Positions 1 through 6,716 are shown, numbered from the stretch's first letter. The stretch is 12,338 bases of DNA from JBFGWM01 sp041588495 (GCA_041588495.1 JBFGWM010000061.1:1-12338), one strand, 5' to 3'. The notes: generated from the letters alone by a model not told the origin. Made by a program: numbers and translations.

Positions 1-768
1 CTGTCGAGCCTGGATCTCACCGGGGGCGCGCCGGAGATGAACCCGCACTTCCGGGACCTGGTGCAGGACGCGCGTCGACTCGGGGTGCGGGTCATCGACC
101 GCTGCAACCTGACCATCCTCCTGCAACCGGGATACGAGGACCTCGCCGAATTCCTGGCCGCGCAGGGCGTCGAGATCACCGCCTCGCTGCCCTGTTACAC
201 CGAGGAGACGGTGGACGGCCAGCGCGGTCGTGGCGTCTACGGGGCGAGCATCGAGGCATTGCAGCGTCTCAATGAGCTGGGCTACGGGAAGCCGGGCAGC
301 GGTCTGCTGCTCAACCTGGTCTACAACCCGTCCGGTCCCTTCCTGCCGCCTGCCCAGGAGACATTGCAGGAAAGCTACAAGCGCGAGTTGCGGGAGCGCT
401 CCGGCATCCATTTCAACGAATTACTGACCATCACCAACATGCCGATCAGCCGTTTCGGCGCGACCCTCATGGCACATGGGGAATTCGAGGATTACATGTC
501 CCTGCTGCGCGACAATTACGCGGCGGAGAACCTGCGCAACGTGATGTGCCGGTCACTGCTCAGCATCGACTGGCAGGGGTACGTCTACGACTGCGATTTC
601 AACCAGATGCTCGGCATCCCCCTCGGTGCGAGGGGGGAATCCCGCACCCATCTCTCCGCACTGCTCGATGCCGATCTCGCCGGGAGTGGCGTGGCGGTTG
701 CCGACCACTGTTTCGGCTGCACGGCGGGCCAGGGCAGCAGTTGCGGCGGCGCCCTGGCGGAGCGTTGA
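1..768 (+). CDS. arsS: Arsenosugar biosynthesis radical SAM protein ArsS, 3' part (5' end outside window)
   Basis: The frame is open from base 1 and ends at TGA 766-768, giving 255 residues of a longer protein. The visible part begins in the radical SAM core with DLTGGAPEMNPHFR, whose GGAPE is the family's form of the SAM-binding GGE motif. It continues with IDRCNLTIL, NLVYNPSGPFLPP, FNELLTITNMPISRF and MCRSLLSIDWQGYVYDCDFNQ, and ends in the cysteine-rich CFGCTAGQGSSCGG typical of the DUF3641 C-terminal domain. The CxxxCxxC iron-sulfur motif must lie upstream of the window. Characterised ArsS proteins join the 5'-deoxyadenosyl group of SAM to dimethylated arsenic on the way to arsenosugars. 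Some relatives carry selenocysteine in this domain; here the visible positions are ordinary cysteines. The next gene starts two bases after the stop, which suggests co-transcription. The family call is firm; the substrate is inferred. Confidence 0.9.
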   Translation: MSSLDLTGGAPEMNPHFRDLVQDARRLGVRVIDRCNLTILLQPGYEDLAEFLAAQGVEITASLPCYTEETVDGQRGRGVYGASIEALQRLNELGYGKPGSGLLLNLVYNPSGPFLPPAQETLQESYKRELRERSGIHFNELLTITNMPISRFGATLMAHGEFEDYMSLLRDNYAAENLRNVMCRSLLSIDWQGYVYDCDFNQMLGIPLGARGESRTHLSALLDADLAGSGVAVADHCFGCTAGQGSSCGGALAER

Positions 769-770
769 GC

Positions 771-1490
771 ATGACGCCCGTGAGCGTGATCGTTCCGGTG
801 CTCGACGAGGCGGACCAGGTGCCGGAGACCCTGCGTCCCCTGCAATCCATGCGCGGGCGTGGCGTGGAGATCATCGTGGTGGACGGCGGCAGCAGTGACG
901 GCAGTCGTGAGATCGCCGCGCCCCTGGCCGACCGGATGCTGCAGGCGGGGCGCGGGCGCGCACACCAGATGAACGCCGGCGCCCGCGTCGCGCGGGGGGA
1001 AATATTCCTGTTCCTGCACGCCGACACCCGCCTGCCGCCCGCTGCACTCCTCGAACTTGGGCACCTGTCCGCCGGGCCGCGATTGTGGGGCCGCATGCCG
1101 CTACGCCTTTCGGGCGCGCATCCGCTGTTCCGCGTGATCGAACGCGGCATCCGCATCCGCGCGCGCCTGACCGGCGTGGTGACCGGCGACCAGGGCCTGT
1201 TCGTGTCGCGAACCTGTTTTGCCGCCGTGGGTGGATTTCCCGAGATTCCGCTGATGGAGGACGTGGCGTTGTCGAAGCGCCTGCGGCGCCTGGCGCGGCC
1301 ACGGGTTCTGCGCTCGGTGCTGACCACCTCCAGCCGGCGCTGGGAGCAGCGGGGCATCCTGCCCACGATGCTGCTCATGTGGCGCCTGCGGCTGGCGTAT
1401 TTCCTGGGCGCCGACCCGGCACGCATGGCGCGGGTTTACGAGGGCCGTGAACGGGCTTCAGGGGTTTCCGCGGGATCCACGGCGAAATGA
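771..1490 (+). CDS. Family 2 glycosyltransferase-like protein, TIGR04283 type (rSAM/selenodomain-associated transferase 2)
   Basis: This is a 239-residue GT-A fold glycosyltransferase. The N-terminus reads VSVIVPVLDEADQ (residues 4-16). VDGGSSDGS (37-45) is the nucleotide-sugar binding loop, HADT (83-86) takes the place of the DxD metal-binding motif, and GDQGLF (139-144) and PLMEDV (160-165) are further family motifs. TSSRRWEQRG (186-195) is the C-terminal family signature. The start is the ATG at 771, two bases after the arsS stop, with GGAG at 759-762 as a plausible ribosome binding site. The same frame is open further upstream but overlaps arsS and does not resemble the family. The last four bases overlap the next gene as ATGA. 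This family commonly sits beside arsS-type radical SAM genes together with TIGR04282. A role in adding a sugar to an arsenosugar-like product is inferred from context and not shown by the sequence. Confidence 0.88.
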   Translation: MTPVSVIVPVLDEADQVPETLRPLQSMRGRGVEIIVVDGGSSDGSREIAAPLADRMLQAGRGRAHQMNAGARVARGEIFLFLHADTRLPPAALLELGHLSAGPRLWGRMPLRLSGAHPLFRVIERGIRIRARLTGVVTGDQGLFVSRTCFAAVGGFPEIPLMEDVALSKRLRRLARPRVLRSVLTTSSRRWEQRGILPTMLLMWRLRLAYFLGADPARMARVYEGRERASGVSAGSTAK

Positions 1491-2110
1491 GGGACGCGGC
1501 GCGGGTACTGATTTTTGCCCGGGCGCCGGTTCCCGGGCGGACCAAGACCCGCCTCGCGCCGGCGCTCGGGCCGGAAGGCGCGGCGCGCCTGCATGCGTCG
1601 ATGCTGCTGGCCACCTGCGAGCGAATCTGCGGCTCCACGTCCGGGCCGGTGGAACTCTGGACGGAGGGCGAGGACCGTTCCGGCTTCTTTTCCTCCCTGC
1701 AGGCCCGTTTCGGGATCGGGCTGCACACCCAGCAGGGGCGCGATCTGGGTGCGCGCATGGCCCATGCCGCGAAAGCGGCATTGCAGAAGGCAGAATGCGT
1801 GGTGCTGATTGGCAGCGATTGCCCGGATCTCGATGGTCCCTACCTGCAAAGCGCGCTCGAACTTCTCGAGGCGGGGAACGACGTGGTACTGGGGCCCGCC
1901 GAGGATGGCGGCTACGTGCTGCTCGGCATGACCCGTTTCATTCCGGAACTGTTCGCGAACATGCCCTGGGGCACCGGGTCGGTCTGTGCGGAAACAAGAG
2001 CGCGACTGGCCGCGCTGGACGTTTCATACGCATTGCTCAAGCCCCTGTTCGATATCGATCGTCCCGAGGACTACCGGCGTTACCTGGAGGGAGCCGGAAA
2101 CGAGGCGTGA
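1487..2110 (+). CDS. Glycosyltransferase/nucleotidyltransferase-like protein, TIGR04282 type (DUF2064, rSAM/selenodomain-associated transferase 1)
   Basis: This is a 207-residue protein of the DUF2064 family, related in fold to nucleotidyltransferases and GT-A enzymes. Visible motifs are FARAPVPGRTKTRL (residues 10-23, the glycine- and basic-rich nucleotide-binding loop), GSDCPDL (109-115, with the metal-binding aspartate), GPAEDGGY (136-143) and DIDRPED (189-195) near the C-terminus. The length is normal for the family. It starts at ATG 1487 within the ATGA overlap with the preceding glycosyltransferase, so the two are probably translationally coupled. It ends 16 bases from the convergently oriented PilZ gene and appears to be the last gene of the arsS operon. 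Its exact reaction is unknown to me. The partnership with an ArsS-type radical SAM enzyme suggests modification of the same product. Confidence 0.88.
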   Translation: MRDAARVLIFARAPVPGRTKTRLAPALGPEGAARLHASMLLATCERICGSTSGPVELWTEGEDRSGFFSSLQARFGIGLHTQQGRDLGARMAHAAKAALQKAECVVLIGSDCPDLDGPYLQSALELLEAGNDVVLGPAEDGGYVLLGMTRFIPELFANMPWGTGSVCAETRARLAALDVSYALLKPLFDIDRPEDYRRYLEGAGNEA

Positions 2111-2126
2111 CCGAGTGCGCGCGGGG

Positions 2127-2882
2127 TCAGGCGATGCCGGTAGACTCGCGGCGAACCTGGCGCTCGATCTCGTTGACGATGAGGGTGACGGACTGGGTCT
2201 GGGCCGGGGTCATTTCCAGGAAGCGCACGCCGCAACGGGTGACCTTCAAGCTCGGGTAATAGGTTGCGAACCGCACTTCCGCCGGGCATTCGAACTCGCC
2301 CTTGTCCGGGATGTGGATCTTGACCCGTTCGATGCGGTTGTCGACTTCCGGCATCGGCGCGAGTTCACCCGGCATCTCGATCTTGGCCCCCGTGGCGCTC
2401 AGGTCGAGCACCGTGCCGCGTTCCGGAAACTGTTCCGAAGGCAGGCAGTGCACGCTTGAGCCCAGGGAGCGCCGCACTTCAACCCGGTAGGCGCCCCGGC
2501 GCTGCATGTAGACCATCTGTTGCGGGAAACGCACCTTGTAGATGGCCCCGTCGCGGTGCTTTCCCGCACCCGCGATCACGTTGTCCTGGATGATCACCTC
2601 GATGCCGTTGATATTGGTGCGCAGGGTGAAGTGTTCGCGCTCCATGGCGCGCTTGTGCCCACTCACGGGGTTGAACTCGTCGAGCAGGAAGAACTGCTTA
2701 TCGAGATCCGATTTCAGGATCATGGTGTTGTACAGCGTGTCGGAGTTCCAGAACGCCGCGGTCACCAGCGCCTTGTTCGCGATGAGTTCGCGCAGGGCGT
2801 TACAAATTTCCCGCGGCCGCTTGAGGATGCAGTCGCGGGGAACGTCCTTGATCAGGTCCTGTATGTCTGACTGGAAAGACAT
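2127..2882 (-). CDS. ycgR: YcgR/FlgZ-type PilZ-domain flagellar brake protein, distal copy
   Basis: This 251-residue cytoplasmic protein has the two-domain YcgR layout. An N-terminal YcgR-type beta domain covers about residues 20-120 (with FFLLDEFNPVSGHKRA at 64-79), and a C-terminal PilZ domain runs from about 125. The PilZ cyclic-di-GMP site is intact: QRRGAYR (127-133, supplying RxxxR) and DLSATG (160-165, the D/NxSxxG motif). YcgR proteins bind cyclic-di-GMP and then act at the flagellar motor/switch to slow rotation or bias its direction. This is the last gene of the minus-strand flagellar group, 124 bases after a second paralog. Start is ATG at 2880-2882, with only a weak upstream purine stretch (GCGAG). 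It ends convergent with the arsS-linked operon. The N-terminal flank lacks the acidic extension seen in the neighbouring copy. The family call is firm; the motor role is inferred from family and context. Confidence 0.9.
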   Translation of the reverse strand: MSFQSDIQDLIKDVPRDCILKRPREICNALRELIANKALVTAAFWNSDTLYNTMILKSDLDKQFFLLDEFNPVSGHKRAMEREHFTLRTNINGIEVIIQDNVIAGAGKHRDGAIYKVRFPQQMVYMQRRGAYRVEVRRSLGSSVHCLPSEQFPERGTVLDLSATGAKIEMPGELAPMPEVDNRIERVKIHIPDKGEFECPAEVRFATYYPSLKVTRCGVRFLEMTPAQTQSVTLIVNEIERQVRRESTGIA

Positions 2883-3006
2883 GACGGCTCGCAGGGTCGC
2901 CTTCTTGGTCTGGGGGCCGCAGGGCCGGTGTCTGATTCTTATTCTAGTAAAAACAACCGATAACGGAGGAGGTTTCCGTGTGCTGCCGATCCAGCGCGCT
3001 CACGGG

Positions 3007-3765
3007 TTACCCGGAGAGTTCCAGTTGCCGGGCTTCGCGCTGCAATTCGTTGACCAGTCGGAACAACTGGCGTTCCTGGCGGCTGCGCAACTTGAGAAAG
3101 TGCAGGCCGCAGATCGTCGCGCCGCTGTCCTTGGCGATTTTCACGAAACGAATCTCGCCCTCGAGGATGATCGGGTCATGCTCGGGAAACTCGAGCACGC
3201 ATTCCTCGATATGTTCGCGGTAATCCAGCGGTGGATTCGGGGGTTGTTCGAGGCGGAAGCGGCACCCGGTGCCCGACAGGTCGAGCAGCGTGCCTGCCGC
3301 CGGCCGGGGAAACCGCGAGCCGCGCAATTCGATGCTGGCGTTGGAGCCTGGGAGTACATCGACCCGGAACGCGTCGCGACGCTGGATGTAGATCATCTGG
3401 GGCGGGAAGGGCAGGGTGTAGAACGCGGCCCCGTCCTCCTCGCCGACCTCCTCCACGACCACGTTTCGAATGGCGATCTCCGCGCCCTGGAAGCGGGCGC
3501 GCACATGGAAGGGCTCCCGCGCCAGCGCCAGTTTGTGGCCCTCGGACGGCACGAACTCGTCGAGGACGTAATAGCGCTCCTCCGCATCCACGCGAAGGAC
3601 CATGCTCACGTATTCGTGGTGGTAGGAGGGAAACTGGATATTGACCTGGGCCTGGTGGTTACAGAGGGGGCGCAGGACATTGTAAATCTGCTCGGGACGG
3701 CGCAGGACCTCGCGGCTTTCCTCGTCATCGTTGTCGGCGGGCGCCGATTCCGTTGCTTTCATCAT
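3007..3765 (-). CDS. ycgR: YcgR/FlgZ-type PilZ-domain flagellar brake protein, flgN-proximal copy
   Basis: This protein of 252 residues (or 251) is homologous over its whole length to the next gene downstream but clearly diverged, sharing blocks such as LDEF, GHK and a QRR-A-R core. It begins with a polar, acidic leader (SAPADNDDEES, residues 7-17). The YcgR N-terminal domain covers about 20-120 and PilZ starts near 125, with QRRDAFR (128-134) and DLSGTG (162-167) forming an intact cyclic-di-GMP site. Two ATG codons are adjacent at 3763-3765 and 3760-3762; GGGG upstream is better spaced for the second. It lies 101 bases downstream of flgN, the position occupied by flgZ in pseudomonads, so this copy is the more likely FlgZ counterpart. 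I see no convincing promoter of its own. It is probably transcribed from the flgM or flgA promoters, giving cyclic-di-GMP control of motility. Confidence 0.9.
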   Translation of the reverse strand: MMKATESAPADNDDEESREVLRRPEQIYNVLRPLCNHQAQVNIQFPSYHHEYVSMVLRVDAEERYYVLDEFVPSEGHKLALAREPFHVRARFQGAEIAIRNVVVEEVGEEDGAAFYTLPFPPQMIYIQRRDAFRVDVLPGSNASIELRGSRFPRPAAGTLLDLSGTGCRFRLEQPPNPPLDYREHIEECVLEFPEHDPIILEGEIRFVKIAKDSGATICGLHFLKLRSRQERQLFRLVNELQREARQLELSG

Positions 3766-3866
3766 GATCCCCGTTCAAGGCGTTCGCTGCGGGCATGTTC
3801 CCGCCAATGGGACTCTGATGATTCTAACCCACGGAGAAATGGCGTGCCGCATCCCCGGGATCCGGG

Positions 3867-4352
3867 TCAGGCGCGGGCGATTTCCTGGCGATCGGCGTCG
3901 CCGTCCTTGTTGCCCTCGCGGCCGTACAGGCCGGGAGCGTCGGCCTTGCCGCGCAGGATATCGATGAGGTGATTGAGGGTCTGCCGGCTGCGGCTGACCA
4001 TGCGTCCGTTGATGAGGTTCTCGCGGCGCACGTTGCCCAGCGCGTCCTTGAGTTGCAACCAGGTCTCGTGGAATTCGGGTACCACGTCGAGGGTGGCCTG
4101 GTCGCTGGCAAAGCGATGCATGGGGTCCGGTTCCGCGGTCACGCCGATCCGCCCCAGCAGGCCGTCGCGGACCCGCGAGCTCTCCTCGAGCTGGTCCAGG
4201 TACTCGCCCTTGGCGCCGGTGACGCGCTCCAGTGCGGCGACGTCCCGCGAGATGATCGCCTCGCGTTCCTCGCGCAGCAGCGCGGTCAGCGCCTTCAGGG
4301 CGACGACATCGTCACGGAATACCTGGTGAAGTTCGCGGATTTCCCTGTCCAT
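3867..4352 (-). CDS. flgN: FlgN flagellar export chaperone
   Basis: This is a small, mostly helical protein of 161 residues. FlgN binds the hook-filament junction proteins FlgK and FlgL in the cytoplasm and keeps them ready for the flagellar type III export gate. Family features are the acidic amphipathic N-terminal helix (LHQVFRDDVVALKALTALLREEREA) and the C-terminal block NGRMVSRSRQTLNHLIDILRG (residues 115-135) followed by the YGREG type ending, which is the chaperone's client-binding region. The start is ATG at 4350-4352, preceded by GGAG six bases upstream. It lies 29 bases after flgM in the same direction, so both are read from the flgM sigma-28 promoter and from flgA read-through. The position next to flgM is the standard gammaproteobacterial arrangement. 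I see nothing unusual in it. Confidence 0.92.
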   Translation of the reverse strand: MDREIRELHQVFRDDVVALKALTALLREEREAIISRDVAALERVTGAKGEYLDQLEESSRVRDGLLGRIGVTAEPDPMHRFASDQATLDVVPEFHETWLQLKDALGNVRRENLINGRMVSRSRQTLNHLIDILRGKADAPGLYGREGNKDGDADRQEIARA

Positions 4353-4381
4353 GGAGTGCTCCGGATTGCGCCCGGCGGCAA

Positions 4382-4705
4382 TCAGCCGCCGAGCAGCCGT
4401 TCGAGACTGACCAGCCGCGAGGCCAGGCGGTCATTGTTGATTTCGAAGCTGCCGTCCTCGATGGCATTGCGGATGGCCTCCACGCGTTCCGTATCCACCT
4501 CGGGGACGTTCAGGACGCGCGCCTCGACGGCCTGCAGCGCCTGCACTTCCGGGCTCAGTTGGACCGAATCGTCATTTTCGCTGCCGCTCTCGCCACCGCT
4601 CTGGCGGCGCACGCCGTCCGCATCCGCCTTCGGCGCGGAAGCCGTGCCACGGTTCTGCGACACGTTGTTCTGGTTCGGATTGACACGATTGATGTCGATA
4701 GCCAT
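4382..4705 (-). CDS. flgM: FlgM anti-sigma-28 factor
   Basis: This protein of 107 residues is typical for FlgM. It holds sigma-28 (FliA) inactive until the hook-basal body is complete and FlgM is secreted. The N-terminus MAIDINRVNPN is the usual disordered export-competent start. A glycine/serine and acidic linker covers about residues 20-46. The sigma-28-binding C-terminal helices begin at DSVQLSPEVQALQ (46-58) and continue with VDTERVEAIRNAIEDGSFEIN (70-90) and RLASRLVSLERLL. The start is ATG at 4703-4705 with a weak GGA 11 bases upstream. A consensus-perfect sigma-28 promoter sits in the 72-base gap between flgA and flgM, so FlgM controls the sigma factor that transcribes its own gene. flgN follows after 29 bases. 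Confidence 0.95.
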   Translation of the reverse strand: MAIDINRVNPNQNNVSQNRGTASAPKADADGVRRQSGGESGSENDDSVQLSPEVQALQAVEARVLNVPEVDTERVEAIRNAIEDGSFEINNDRLASRLVSLERLLGG

Positions 4706-4721
4706 TTCACTGTTTCCGTAT

Positions 4722-4737
4722 CAGGGTCTTTCCCCTG
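4722..4737 (-). other. Small stem-loop at the predicted 5' end of the flgM transcript
   Basis: CAGGG (4722-4726) and CCCTG (4733-4737) form a perfect 5-bp stem around a six-base loop. The stem would be the very first structure of an mRNA started at the sigma-28 promoter, whose start point is expected near 4737, and it precedes the flgM ATG by 16 bases. It could stabilise the 5' end of the message or be chance. The arms and spacing are seen; a function is only inferred. Confidence 0.3.
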
Positions 4738-4743
4738 CAAGGT

Positions 4744-4770
4744 TTATCGGCGCATCCCTGTGAAACTTTA
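4744..4770 (-). promoter_or_regulatory. Sigma-28 (FliA) promoter of flgM
   Basis: Read on the minus strand, TAAAGTTT (4763-4770) is followed after exactly 11 bases by GCCGATAA (4744-4751). This matches the full FliA consensus TAAAGTTT-N11-GCCGATAA at every position. Transcription should begin near 4737, giving a leader of about 32 bases before flgM. The promoter occupies the gap between the flgA stop and flgM, so flgM, flgN and probably the two PilZ genes can be transcribed late and separately from flgA. Confidence 0.95.
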
Positions 4771-4777
4771 GCATTTT

Positions 4778-5581
4778 TCAGCTTTTCGCCGCACCTGAAT
4801 CCGGCAGCACGACGCGGACCTCTCCCTTGTCCCGTACCTCGGCGCGGATGATGCGTCCGGAACGCGGGTTTTTCACCCGGATCATGTCTCCCAGGGCCCC
4901 GTCGGCCATGGCCACGCCCTCGATCTGCACCCGCACGGCACCGTTTTCGGCGATGACCAGCACCATGTCGCCCCGTCGCACCAGGCGGGGCAGGCGCAGG
5001 GCTGCGGCGTTGATCACCTGGTTGGCGCGTACCGGCCGCTTCACCAGCAGTCCGAGGACTTCCTCGGGCTGCGTGTAATAGCTATGGCTGAGGTTGCCGA
5101 CGTCCATCTCGGCGATGACCACATCAGACCGTGAAATCAAAGAGTTACGTGGCAACGGGTGGGCCGCGACGAGGACCTCGCGGTAGGCCCGGATGTGGCC
5201 CGTGACGTAGATGTTCCAGTGTACGCCGGCGTTGCAGGAGACCTTCACGGCCACCCGCCCGATGCCGCCGCTGCTGGTTTCAGCAACCGGTTCATCGGCA
5301 CAGGCCGGGAGGCGCAGGCGCGGGTCGAGGCGCCCCAGTTCGATTTCGTAGCGCAGGCTGTCCTGCGCCGGCAGCTCGGCCACCTCGGCCTCAAGATGGA
5401 TTCGCACCCGGTCCAGCAGGTCCGTGGGGTCGGTGAATGCCGGCGTGGCCGGTTCCGGGGATGACGTCCCGTCGACCGCCGGATTGGCCTCCGCCGCCGG
5501 CCACTGGACCCCGGTGGCCAGCAGGACCACGGGTAGAAGCAGGTTGACCAGGTGTTTGCGTATCACTCGGGTTCGGTTCAT
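4778..5581 (-). CDS. flgA: FlgA, periplasmic P-ring assembly chaperone
   Basis: This is a 267-residue exported protein needed for FlgI to assemble into the P-ring of the basal body. A basic N-terminus (MNRTRVIRKH) and a hydrophobic stretch (LVNLLLPVVLLATGV) make a signal peptide, with likely cleavage after AAEA near residue 32. The mature part has the FlgA domain with a cysteine pair (LPACADEP, C94, and VKVSC, C116) likely to form a disulfide. It also has a SAF domain around 137-199 (AHPLPRNSLISRSDV, LGLLVKRPVRANQVIN) and the C-terminal signature NPRSGRIIRAEV (238-249). The ATG at 5579-5581 is preferred. An in-frame GTG five codons earlier is possible, but the ATG gives a standard signal peptide and follows a purine stretch (GGAACGAGG). 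The length is slightly above the usual 220-250 residues because of a proline/alanine-rich linker after the signal. A sigma-54-like promoter lies upstream. Confidence 0.92.
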   Translation of the reverse strand: MNRTRVIRKHLVNLLLPVVLLATGVQWPAAEANPAVDGTSSPEPATPAFTDPTDLLDRVRIHLEAEVAELPAQDSLRYEIELGRLDPRLRLPACADEPVAETSSGGIGRVAVKVSCNAGVHWNIYVTGHIRAYREVLVAAHPLPRNSLISRSDVVIAEMDVGNLSHSYYTQPEEVLGLLVKRPVRANQVINAAALRLPRLVRRGDMVLVIAENGAVRVQIEGVAMADGALGDMIRVKNPRSGRIIRAEVRDKGEVRVVLPDSGAAKS

Positions 5582-5664
5582 GGCCTCGTTCCGCACGATA
5601 TTCGCCTAATATGGAAGGAGAGCGCGTCAGGATTCAGTCACACTGTCCGTTCTGAAAGTAATCA

Positions 5665-5680
5665 AGCAAGGAACATGCCG
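5665..5680 (-). promoter_or_regulatory. Sigma-54 (RpoN) promoter-like element upstream of flgA
   Basis: On the minus strand this reads CGGCATGTTCCTTGCT. It has the essential GG-N10-GC spacing and matches TGGCACG-N4-TTGCT at all but two specified positions. The expected start is near 5654, leaving a leader of about 73 bases to the flgA ATG. RpoN control of flgA fits the pattern known in pseudomonads. The element covers the alternative cheV start at 5675, slightly favouring the downstream cheV start. Confidence 0.7.
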
Positions 5681-5737
5681 AATTCGCGGTCCCCGGGCAG
5701 TCTGCCGGTGGGGAGCGCCAGGGCAGGGAGCAGGAGC

Positions 5738-6685
5738 ATGAGCGGAGGCATACTCGACGGCGTCGACCAGCGTACCCAGCTGGTGGGCAAAAACCGCCTG
5801 GAACTTTTGTTGTTCCGGCTGGGCGGCGAGCAGATTTACGGCATCAACGTGTTCAAGGTGCGCGAGGTGCTGCCCTGCCCGAAACTGATCAGCCTGCCCA
5901 AGGCCCACCCGGCGGTAAAAGGCGTGGCGCATATCCGTGGTGGCACCATCAGCATTCTTGACCTCAATTACGCGATCCAGCGTCCGCCGATCCAGGACAC
6001 CAGCAAGAGCTTCGTGATCATCACCGAGTACAACATGAGTACCCAGGGTTTCCTGGTGAACTCGGTGGAACGGATCATCAACATGAACTGGGAGGAGATC
6101 AAGCCGCCGCCACGCAGCTTCGGAAAAGAGCACTACCTCACCGCGGTGACCCACGTCGAGGACAAGCTGATCGAGATCATCGACGTGGAAAAGATCCTCG
6201 CCGAGATCTCGCCACGCAGCGAGGAGATCTCCGAGGGCATCCTCGACGCGGACATCGGCGAGTCGGCCAGGGAACTGCACGTGCTGACCTGCGACGACTC
6301 CTCGGTGGCGCGCAAGCAGGTGGGGCGGCTGCTGGAGAAGATCGGCGTCCAGGTCACCTCGTTCTCGGACGGCAAACAGACGATCGAGCATCTCAGGGAA
6401 CTGGCTGACCAGGATATCGATGTCTGCAAGAAATATGTCATGCTGGTATCCGACATCGAGATGCCGGAAATGGATGGCTACACCCTGACCGCGGCGATCC
6501 GCAAAGACCCGCGCATGGACGGCATGTATATCATCCTCCACACCTCGCTCAGCGGCGTGTTCAACCAGGCCATGGTACAGAAGGTCGGTGCCAACGACTT
6601 TCTCGCCAAGTTCAAGCCGGATGACCTCGCGGCGCGTGTGCAGAACCGGATCAAGCAGCTCGGGCTGGAGATCGCCGAAACCTGA
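5738..6685 (+). CDS. cheV: CheV chemotaxis coupling protein (CheW-like domain plus receiver domain)
   Basis: This 315-residue cytoplasmic adaptor links chemoreceptors to the kinase CheA and can be phosphorylated. The CheW-like domain spans about residues 15-155: NRLELLLFRL, YGINVFKVREVLPCP, HPAVKGVAHIRGGTISILDL and LIEIIDVEKIL. The receiver domain spans about 180-308, with the acidic pair DD (186-187), the phosphoacceptor D239 in VSDIEMPEMDG, HTS (268-270) and the conserved lysine K291. The ATG at 5738 gives the usual CheV opening (MSGGILDGVDQRTQLVG) and is preceded by GGGAG and AGGAG. An in-frame ATG at 5675 would add 21 low-complexity residues and overlaps the flgA promoter element, so it is less likely. 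cheR follows after 28 bases. The pair is divergent from flgA and upstream of flgB, as in pseudomonads. Confidence 0.93.
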   Translation: MSGGILDGVDQRTQLVGKNRLELLLFRLGGEQIYGINVFKVREVLPCPKLISLPKAHPAVKGVAHIRGGTISILDLNYAIQRPPIQDTSKSFVIITEYNMSTQGFLVNSVERIINMNWEEIKPPPRSFGKEHYLTAVTHVEDKLIEIIDVEKILAEISPRSEEISEGILDADIGESARELHVLTCDDSSVARKQVGRLLEKIGVQVTSFSDGKQTIEHLRELADQDIDVCKKYVMLVSDIEMPEMDGYTLTAAIRKDPRMDGMYIILHTSLSGVFNQAMVQKVGANDFLAKFKPDDLAARVQNRIKQLGLEIAET

Positions 6686-6701
6686 GGCGTTCCCCGCCCG
6701 C

Positions 6702-6716
6702 GGGAACTGGACATTG
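6702..6716 (+). promoter_or_regulatory. Ribosome binding site and TTG start of cheR
   Basis: GGGAA at 6702-6706 stands seven bases before TTG 6714-6716. No in-frame ATG or GTG lies between the cheV stop and the conserved CheR N-terminal helices, and the next in-frame ATG (residue 57) would remove them. TTG is therefore the best start. The spacing is good, but the Shine-Dalgarno sequence is only moderate, suggesting low translation, as suits a low-copy enzyme. Confidence 0.6.

Noticed and set aside
766..768. TGA at the arsS end as a possible selenocysteine codon
   Set aside because: It follows the complete family C-terminus (CTAG-GSSCGG) by a few residues, the next gene starts two bases later, and nothing resembling the domain continues after it.
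2108..2129. TGACC...GGTCA inverted repeat covering the two convergent stop codons, as a bidirectional terminator
   Set aside because: Only five pairs around a 12-base loop with no T run. The arms largely reflect a TGA stop on each strand.
3789..3808. Minus-strand TTGGCGGGAACATGC upstream of the flgN-proximal PilZ gene, resembling a sigma-54 element
   Set aside because: GG and GC are separated by nine bases instead of ten, and the -12 half is not TTGC. It is better seen as part of a small GCGGG/CCCGC inverted repeat (3789-3804).
3854..3866. CCCGG-GAT-CCGGG hairpin next to the flgN stop, as a terminator
   Set aside because: A short five-pair stem with a three-base loop and no T run. Transcription probably continues into the PilZ genes.
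2542..3972. Long plus-strand open frame (476 codons) antisense to both PilZ genes, including an internal GTG at 2978 preceded by GGAGGAGG and an ACCGATAA box at 2956-2963
   Set aside because: The translation has no recognisable domain and is the mirror of two clear YcgR-type genes. The box lacks a matching -35 at the sigma-28 spacing (2937-2944 is a poor match). The purine-rich stretch looks accidental, although it is the best Shine-Dalgarno on the wrong strand here.
5581..5595. Plus-strand TGGCCTCGTTCCGCA as a sigma-54 promoter for cheV
   Set aside because: The GG-GC spacing is one base short and the -12 element lacks TTGC. No convincing cheV promoter was found.
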